Under the pieces are notes generated by a model. That model searched no databases. It was not told where the DNA came from and saw nothing but the letters and a program-made list of their open reading frames with translations. A stretch of DNA of 64,000 nt. It comes from Myxococcus dinghuensis. Its GTDB lineage: Bacteria; Myxococcota; Myxococcia; Myxococcales; Myxococcaceae. Made by a program: the position numbers and the translations under genes. Location: NCBI RefSeq assembly GCF_024198235.1, contig NZ_JAKCFB010000025.1, positions 62,001 through 126,000 on the forward strand. Direction: 5' to 3'. Positions 58,535-64,000 of the stretch are shown one piece after another. Numbering within the stretch: the stretch's first letter is position 1; every line of letters begins with the position of its first letter.

Positions 58535-60160
58535 ATGCGTCTCCCCCTCGCCGCCGCTCTCGTCTGTGCCATTCCCACCCTCGCGCTCGCCGGGACGGAC
58601 GCCCGTTGCCAGGGCACGCCCAAGGCCCGCGCCGCCCGCTTCTCCGCGCAGGCGATGAAGGGCGCCTCGTCCCTGGAGCGCTACGCCGCCTATGTCCGCG
58701 CCTGCGCGCTGGACGAGGTGGTGGCGCTGACCCAGGACCTGGTGCGCTTCAAGACGGTGAGCAGCGAGGTGCCCGCGGCGAAGAACCCGGACATCGTGGC
58801 CATGGGGCGCTACCTCCAGAAGTGGGCGAAGGCGCACGGCATGGCGTACCGCGCCGTGGGCGGGGGCGAGGTGTTCGAGCTCGCGTGGGGCGAGGGGGCG
58901 CCGGGGCTGGGGCTCGTGTTCCACGGCGACGTGGTGCCCGCGCCCGCGCACGAGTGGAAGCGCCCGCCGTTCGAGCCCTACGTCCGGGCCGGCCGGCTCT
59001 ATGGCCGGGGCGTGGAGGACGACAAGGGGCCGCTGGCGTCGGCGCTGGTGGCGCTCGACTTCGCGCGGCAGCTCGGCCTGCAGCCCCAGGGCAAGGTGCT
59101 GGTCATCGTGGGCAACGGTGAGGAGAGCGATTGGACCGGGATGACGAAGTACGCGCAGACGGAGCCGAAGGCGACGCACGTCATCTCCGTGGACTCGGGC
59201 TACCCGGTGGTGGCGGCGCAGTCCGGCTTCGTGGCGTGGACGCTGGAGGCGCCGGTGGAACCGGGGGAGACGGAGGCGATGGCGATGCTGCGCGTGGTGG
59301 ACGTGAAGGGCGGTGAGTTCCTCACCCAGGTGCCCGGCACGGCCACGCTGAAGCTCATCCCGGTGCAGGGGGAGACGGTCGAAGACGCGCTGGGGCGGGT
59401 GCGGAGCGCCATCGCGCAGGCGCAGCGGGGGCGGGCTTCGCTCCAGGCGGAGGCGAAGCGCGAGGGCGACGTGGTGGTGCTGACCACGCACGGCAAGGCG
59501 GTGCATGCCTCCATCGCGGACGAGGGGCACAACGCGCTGTGGGACCTGTCCGCCGTGGCCGCGTGGCTGCCGCTGGAGCACGACGGCATCTCCGTGATGC
59601 TGCGCGTACTGGCCACATGGTTCGAGGATGACCACTTCGGCAAGAAGCTGGGGCTGGCGTACCAGGACGACGGGTTGATGGGTCCGCTCCTGGTCGCGCC
59701 CACGTTGCTGCGCGTGAAGGACGGCAAGGTGAGCCTGGGCGTCAACATGCGCCGGCCGCGTGGGCAGGACGCCGCGACGTTCAACGCCGCGTTGGACAAG
59801 GTCGCCGAGAGCGTGACGCGGGAGACGGATGGGCGCGTGAAGGAGGGGGGTGGGCGTTACGTGGGGGACCCGCACGAGGCGGACACGTCCGGGACGCTCG
59901 TCACCACGCTGCTCGACATCTACAAGCGACACCGGAACGCGCCGGACGTGAAGGCCACGTCCGTGCGGGGCGGCACCTACGCGCGCCTGTTCCCCAAGGC
60001 CGTGGACTTCGGCCCCGGCTTCCCGGGCGAGGAGTACTCGGGACACGCGCCCGATGAGTCCATCTCCCTGGAGAGCCTGGGCGCGGGCACGCGCATGCTC
60101 GCGGAGGCCATCCACACGCTGGCGCTGACGCCCGGGGCGGGGACGGCGAAGAGCGAGTGA
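58535..60160 (+). CDS. Secreted M20 family dipeptidase (PepV-like)
   Basis: A 541-residue metallopeptidase with a signal peptide (about 1-19). Metal ligands and catalytic residues are visible: His/Asp in LVFHGDVVPAP, the bridging Asp in YGRGVEDDKGP, the catalytic Glu in GNGEESDW, and a final His in YSGHAPDES. The lid domain (about 225-395) is long, as in PepV. It cleaves dipeptides in the periplasm or outside. The start ATG at 58535 gives an immediate signal peptide. Confidence 0.93.
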   Translation: MRLPLAAALVCAIPTLALAGTDARCQGTPKARAARFSAQAMKGASSLERYAAYVRACALDEVVALTQDLVRFKTVSSEVPAAKNPDIVAMGRYLQKWAKAHGMAYRAVGGGEVFELAWGEGAPGLGLVFHGDVVPAPAHEWKRPPFEPYVRAGRLYGRGVEDDKGPLASALVALDFARQLGLQPQGKVLVIVGNGEESDWTGMTKYAQTEPKATHVISVDSGYPVVAAQSGFVAWTLEAPVEPGETEAMAMLRVVDVKGGEFLTQVPGTATLKLIPVQGETVEDALGRVRSAIAQAQRGRASLQAEAKREGDVVVLTTHGKAVHASIADEGHNALWDLSAVAAWLPLEHDGISVMLRVLATWFEDDHFGKKLGLAYQDDGLMGPLLVAPTLLRVKDGKVSLGVNMRRPRGQDAATFNAALDKVAESVTRETDGRVKEGGGRYVGDPHEADTSGTLVTTLLDIYKRHRNAPDVKATSVRGGTYARLFPKAVDFGPGFPGEEYSGHAPDESISLESLGAGTRMLAEAIHTLALTPGAGTAKSE

Positions 60161-60202
60161 CGGCGGACGGGGCCCCTGTCCGTCATGGGGCTGGGGCCCA
60201 GG

Positions 60203-62161
60203 TCATTCCGGGAGCCGTGCCCGCGTGAGCACGACCTCGAACTCACGGCCCGTGGGGCCGCGGGAGAAGCGCAGGCGGACCCGGGTCCCGAGCTCACCGC
60301 GGATTCGGGAGATGACTTGCGCCAGCTGCATGCCGACCGCGGGCGCATCGTCGATGGCGAGGAGCAGGTCTCCTTCCCTGATGCCCTCGTGGTCCGCCGG
60401 GCCTCCCTTCAGCACGCGCATGACGACCCACATGCCCTCGTGCTCGCGGCCCTGCTCGTAGGCGAGGCCCACGCCCGCGTATTCGCCGACAGGTGCGTGA
60501 CCTTCCAGCGGAGAGAGCGAGACGCGCAGCACGCGGCCCGTTTCCGTGCTCTCCCGAATCACCCAGGGGTTGAAGCCTTCGTGGCTGACCCAGAGGGGCT
60601 CCTCTCTCGCCGGGAGCAGCTCGAAGGAGCCGTCTTCGGCGGTGTGGGCCAGGACGGGGAGGGTGCGCGGGTCGCTCGTGGCCACCGCTTCCGACCAATC
60701 GCCCTGGAGCGATGGCCGCCAGGAGGTGACGACGGCGCCGCGCAAGGGGCGCCCGGTCCTCGCGTCGGTGACGACGCCCCGCAGCCGCGAGGCCTTCTTC
60801 AGGGAGAAGCTGAGCCAGACGGTCTCGCTGGCGGGCACCGCGACGGTCTGGGCGGCGGCGGAGAACCCGAGCGCCGCCACGTGGACCCGATACCGGCCGG
60901 GTACCAACTGCTGGAACTCGAAGGCGCCCGCGGCGTCGTGGAGCGTGCCACCTCGGCGGAAGCTGTCTCCGAGCCGGCTCCAGGCGGGCTCGCCGTTGGC
61001 GCGATACTTCTCGAGGTCGACTGAGAAGCAGGGGATGGGAGCGCCGTCCTCCTCCGAGGACACCTGACCTCGAATCCGTCCCGTGTCGGGGAGCGTGAGG
61101 AGGACGTCGCGGGTGCCGGTCGGCACCGTGACCGCGGCCTCCGGGAGCGTGGCGATGAAGACGTCGTAGCGCTCGCGCGCGAGCGGTCCGAGCACGAAGT
61201 GGCCGCCTTCGTCGGTGACGGCTTCCTCGAGAGGCCCGATGTACATCGCCGTGCTGAGCAGCTCCTCGTCGAGGCCACCGTCGTTGATGGGCGCCTCGCC
61301 ATCCGCCGGGGCCCGTCGAAACGATGTCGAGGTCGCGCTGACGCGGATGTCGGAGGCGGGGTGCCCCTGCGTGTCGAGCACCTTGCCCTCGATGTAGGTC
61401 AGGTTCGCGGGGGGCGTGCCCTCGCGCAGGTCGAGCTGGAGTGGGCAGTCGGTGAGGATGCACAGGCATTCGACCTGGGAGCGGGCCTGTCCGGACTCCG
61501 CCTGAATCAGCGCGTCTGGAATCAGGGGGATGCGGAAGCGGCCCGCCGCATCGGCCTCGAAGGTCTTCTGGGGCGGTGCGCTCGCCGGGTCCCATCGACC
61601 CGTGGACAGGAAGTGGACCTTCGCGCGTGGGGACGGACGCCCCTGTTCGTCCCTCACGGTGCCCTCGCAGAAGACGAGCGGGGCGAGCATGAGGGTGACG
61701 TCCGTGAAATGTGTCCCCGGTTCGAACCGGAGGCGCATGCCCGCGTTTCCGTGGGCGGGTGCGAAGGGCTGGAAGTCCGGGTGTGAGGCCCCCGCGATGA
61801 CGTAGTCGCCTGGCAGAGGCGGCTCGAACTCGAACTCGCCGTGGGGATTGCTCTGGAGGGTTTCGGCTCTGCCTTGTCGGAGGATGACGAGGGTTGCCGA
61901 GGGAATGCCCAGCCCGGTCCGGGTGGAGAGGACCCGGCCCCGCAGCCACATCGAGGGCCGTGGCACCGAGGCATCCTGGAGCGCCTCGGGGACGTGGGCT
62001 GGCGGTCCCTGGAGGTCGGCGGTGGCCTCGCGCGGAGGGCTCCTGGTGGAGAAGGGCGCTCCGCGCGGCGGGGGACGACTGGCGTCATGCGTGACCGAGA
62101 AGGTCAGCACGACCATCAGGAAGAGGATGGCGGCGGCCTGGCGACGTCGGTGCTTCGACAT
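60203..62161 (-). CDS. Secreted protein with carboxypeptidase-regulatory-like repeats and PDZ domain
   Basis: A 652-residue exported protein. After a hydrophobic N-terminal segment (AAAILFLMVVLTFSV) come several CarboxypepD_reg-like beta sandwiches: GRVLSTRTGLGIPSATLVI, GTVRDEQGRPSPRAKVHF, GKVLDTQGHPASDIRVSA, GQVSSEEDGAPIP and GVVTDARTGRPLRGAVV. The last 80 residues form a PDZ domain (VVMRVLKGGPADHEGI, EGDLLLAIDDAPAVGMQL). It may be an adhesin or scaffold of the cell envelope. Its start overlaps the end of the caspase-clan gene by 46 bp, indicating a joint operon. Confidence 0.88.
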   Translation of the reverse strand: MSKHRRRQAAAILFLMVVLTFSVTHDASRPPPRGAPFSTRSPPREATADLQGPPAHVPEALQDASVPRPSMWLRGRVLSTRTGLGIPSATLVILRQGRAETLQSNPHGEFEFEPPLPGDYVIAGASHPDFQPFAPAHGNAGMRLRFEPGTHFTDVTLMLAPLVFCEGTVRDEQGRPSPRAKVHFLSTGRWDPASAPPQKTFEADAAGRFRIPLIPDALIQAESGQARSQVECLCILTDCPLQLDLREGTPPANLTYIEGKVLDTQGHPASDIRVSATSTSFRRAPADGEAPINDGGLDEELLSTAMYIGPLEEAVTDEGGHFVLGPLARERYDVFIATLPEAAVTVPTGTRDVLLTLPDTGRIRGQVSSEEDGAPIPCFSVDLEKYRANGEPAWSRLGDSFRRGGTLHDAAGAFEFQQLVPGRYRVHVAALGFSAAAQTVAVPASETVWLSFSLKKASRLRGVVTDARTGRPLRGAVVTSWRPSLQGDWSEAVATSDPRTLPVLAHTAEDGSFELLPAREEPLWVSHEGFNPWVIRESTETGRVLRVSLSPLEGHAPVGEYAGVGLAYEQGREHEGMWVVMRVLKGGPADHEGIREGDLLLAIDDAPAVGMQLAQVISRIRGELGTRVRLRFSRGPTGREFEVVLTRARLPE

Positions 62162-63600
62162 GGCTGCCTTCCTTGGCCCGGAGGAGCGGGCAATGGCAGA
62201 TGGACCGCGGGGTCACCCAGGAGAATGTAGCTGGCGAGGTCGTGGTACTGGAGCCAGTCGAAGGCCGTCTCCGTGTCGCTGACGCGCGCGCGCCGCTTCG
62301 CCTTCTTGGACTTGTATGCGTCATGGGCGCGTGCGCCCTGCCTGCGCTCCAGCCGGTTGGCGGGTGCGAGCAACGGCGTCAGGGCGAGCCCCACCCGGTG
62401 CCGGTGGCCCACGGCTTCGATGATGTCGCGGAACTTCTTGTGACGGGAGCTGCCCTGGTCGTTGAAGCTGGTGGTCCAGGCGAGGTCGATGTGGCCCACC
62501 ATCGCGAGGGGGCCCTCGGGGTTCGCGAGCGCTGCCTGGGGGAGCGCGGCGATGAAGGGCCGCCCGTCCGGTGAGTGGAGGGGTGTCTTCGTGAACCGCG
62601 CCGCCGCCGGGTGGAGCGACGGCAGGTCCTGGAGCCACGTCTCATAGCAACTGTGCGCGGGGGTGCCCGCGCTGAAGCAGGCGAGGCCGAACCAGAATCC
62701 TCCCGGAAGGAACGGACCGCGCGCGACGTCCTTGGCCGTCAGGACTTGTCCACGCGCGAGGACGAGGGCGCCTTGCTGGGCTCGCTGCTCCTCGAAGGAC
62801 GTCCAGGCGCGGCGCTCGGGCGTGCCTTGACCATGGCTCAGCGAGAACAACATCGAGGGCGTGGCGTCGGAGGCGAAGCGCAGGAAGCGCTCCACCGCCG
62901 ACCCTGGCCCCTCTCCTGTCTCCTCCCAGGACAGTGGCGGCTGCATGTGTTGCAGGCCCGCCTCCTGGCGCTCCGTCGACGTCTCGAAACAGGGCCGCAT
63001 CAAGAGGTCATGGCCCTGCCTCGTCGCGAGGCTCCCGTCCCTCGCCGTGTAGAACAGCGGGCGCGCGAGCAGTGCCGGGGAGGGGTGCTCGGCCCAACGC
63101 AGGACCTTGTTCACGTAGGCTCGGTATCCATCGTCGGTGGGGAACGCGAGGCGCCCCACCAGTCCATCGATGGCCAGCACCTGTTGCAGCTCGAGTGAGA
63201 CTGCATCCAGGTCTCCGAGGATGAGCAGGTAGCGCGGACGGTCTTCTTCCTCGACCTGCTCACCCTCGAACTCCTTCTCCAGCCACCGGTGGGCGGCCTC
63301 GCGGTCCATGCCCGGACGGACTTCGTAGACCCTGACGGGATGTCCGCCCTGCTCTCGCTGTCGGAAGTCCCGGAGCGGCGCGACGAGCTCCAGCAGATGC
63401 CGTCCCGCCTCACCCTGGGGAACGACGAGCCCCCAGCGCTGCTTGTGCAGGTCGTGCGGGTCCCCGGTTCTCGCGCGCAGGTACCGCGAGCGGCTGGCTC
63501 GGGGAGGCACGGTGACTCCTCGGAGGGATTCGGCTTCGACCCCTGGCTCCAGGACAGGGGTGTGCGTGTCGGCATGCGACAGGAGCAATTCGATGGGCAT
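62116..63600 (-). CDS. Caspase-clan (C25/CHAT-like) cysteine peptidase, putative
   Basis: A 494-residue soluble protein. A clan CD dyad is visible: His256 in MLFSLSHGQGTP and Cys308 in GFWFGLACFSAGTPAH, with a C-terminal YILLGDPAVHL that is typical of gingipain/CHAT-like folds. The N-terminal 240 residues are unrecognised. No signal peptide. It overlaps the downstream PDZ protein gene by 46 bp and follows another gene (stop at 63614) by 13 bp, so it belongs to a minus-strand operon. It could process one of these partners; the substrate is unknown. Confidence 0.7.
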   Translation of the reverse strand: MPIELLLSHADTHTPVLEPGVEAESLRGVTVPPRASRSRYLRARTGDPHDLHKQRWGLVVPQGEAGRHLLELVAPLRDFRQREQGGHPVRVYEVRPGMDREAAHRWLEKEFEGEQVEEEDRPRYLLILGDLDAVSLELQQVLAIDGLVGRLAFPTDDGYRAYVNKVLRWAEHPSPALLARPLFYTARDGSLATRQGHDLLMRPCFETSTERQEAGLQHMQPPLSWEETGEGPGSAVERFLRFASDATPSMLFSLSHGQGTPERRAWTSFEEQRAQQGALVLARGQVLTAKDVARGPFLPGGFWFGLACFSAGTPAHSCYETWLQDLPSLHPAAARFTKTPLHSPDGRPFIAALPQAALANPEGPLAMVGHIDLAWTTSFNDQGSSRHKKFRDIIEAVGHRHRVGLALTPLLAPANRLERRQGARAHDAYKSKKAKRRARVSDTETAFDWLQYHDLASYILLGDPAVHLPLPAPPGQGRQPCRSTDVARPPPSSS

Positions 63601-63613
63601 GGCGCGAGGTGCT

Positions 63614-64000
63614 TCAGAGAGAGGGCTGCGGAGCCGGCGTGTAGGGCTCGACGTACAGGTCGAGGACCCCGGGGGGCAGCGGCGGCCGCCCGTGCAGTTC
63701 GACGAACGACTGCTCCTCCACGACCTGCGCGATGAGGTCGCCCAGGTCACCGGTCAGCGAGCCCTGCGCCGCGAAGACGACGCGCTGCGTGGACTTGTCG
63801 TAGCCGATGGCGAGGAACGTCGACGAGTCGCTCAGCGGCGCGAGGTACGTGTAGCGCGACGTGATGTCCTCGTCCGTCCAGAGCGGCGTACCGCGCAGCC
63901 GCGAGTAGGGCTGGACGTTGCTCGTCGTCGTCGCGCCCCGGACGGGGGTTCCGGAGGGCGGCTCGTACTCGTGCCCCTCGTAGGGCGGAATCGTGCCGAA
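63614..64000 (-). CDS. C-terminal part of a hypothetical protein, continues beyond window
   Basis: The last 128 codons of a minus-strand gene whose start lies past 64000. The visible part reads FGTIPPYEGHEYEPPSGT, then SRYTYLAPLSDSSTFLAIGY, FAAQGSLTGDLGDLIAQ and ends PYTPAPQPSL. No family is recognised. It precedes the caspase-clan gene by 13 bp in the same operon, so it may be that protease's partner. Confidence 0.75.
   Translation of the reverse strand, partial: FGTIPPYEGHEYEPPSGTPVRGATTTSNVQPYSRLRGTPLWTDEDITSRYTYLAPLSDSSTFLAIGYDKSTQRVVFAAQGSLTGDLGDLIAQVVEEQSFVELHGRPPLPPGVLDLYVEPYTPAPQPSL

Overview
The window is 64 kb of very GC-rich DNA that looks like a chromosomal segment of a myxobacterium, most likely Myxococcaceae. 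The evidence is strong third-position G/C bias, many lipoproteins and secreted proteins of unknown function, a MYXO-CTERM-like tail on a trypsin-like protease, a TIGR02996 (Myxococcus repeat-companion) protein, an ECF sigma factor coupled to a caspase-fold protease, orphan GspC-like proteins and several sigma54-type promoters. No rRNA, tRNA, CRISPR array, phage or plasmid backbone was recognised. There are only decayed IS3- and IS66-type fragments.

Layout. 1-3.0 kb: a run of secreted/lipoprotein genes ending in a trypsin-like protease. 3.0-4.9 kb: debris (a GyrB-like 5' fragment, a lipoprotein remnant abutting an IS3 orfA remnant) around an intact DUF1361 membrane protein. 4.9-7.9 kb: a tightly coupled ECF sigma / membrane regulator / caspase operon, the most system-like unit here. 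8-14.9 kb: a lipoprotein, an IS3 remnant, a SUKH fragment, small basic and zinc-ribbon proteins, a DUF2267 protein, a HAD-IG 5'-nucleotidase and a lipoprotein. 15-17.9 kb: a class V PLP enzyme, a DksA-type zinc-finger protein behind a short leader ORF, and a secreted protein. 18-26.7 kb: an accessory region with a phosphoribosyltransferase-like protein under a sigma54-like promoter, an HTH-MAP operon with a palindromic operator, an EEP lipoprotein and a beta-barrel-like lipoprotein, a probable contractile-injection cargo protein with SPRV repeats, a TIGR02996 protein and a TIKI-like protein. 26.9-28.9 kb: IS66 fragments on both sides of a lower-GC oxidoreductase and a LysR stub.

28.9-48.7 kb is mostly ordinary: two small secreted proteins, an Lgt paralogue that has lost its catalytic residues, a DUF2917 protein divergent from a MocR regulator with a 13-bp perfect inverted repeat between them, a TetR-EmrB-EmrA-type efflux operon, a DUF6445 2OG-oxygenase-like protein, a CMD protein, a MacB/ADOP-type ABC permease, a protein ending in an RNA polymerase alpha-CTD-like domain, an enoyl-CoA hydratase divergent from an HxlR regulator, a metallophosphoesterase, a cupin, a thioesterase, a methyltransferase and a DUF962/Mpo1 protein. 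48.9-52.9 kb holds a YebC-family protein and two paralogous orphan GspC/PDZ genes. Each GspC gene has a sigma54 promoter and a shared GACAGCTTGTCA palindrome about 120 bp further upstream, so one enhancer-binding protein probably controls both. 52.9-64 kb: a 1488-residue modular GH3 glycosidase, MsrA, an M20 dipeptidase, a carboxypeptidase-regulatory-repeat/PDZ protein overlapping a second caspase-clan (C25/CHAT-like) protein, and the end of another gene.

Functional themes are envelope sensing and proteolysis (two caspase-clan proteins, trypsin, PDZ proteins), secretion, and secreted effectors. All functions are read from motifs and general family knowledge; no database search was run.
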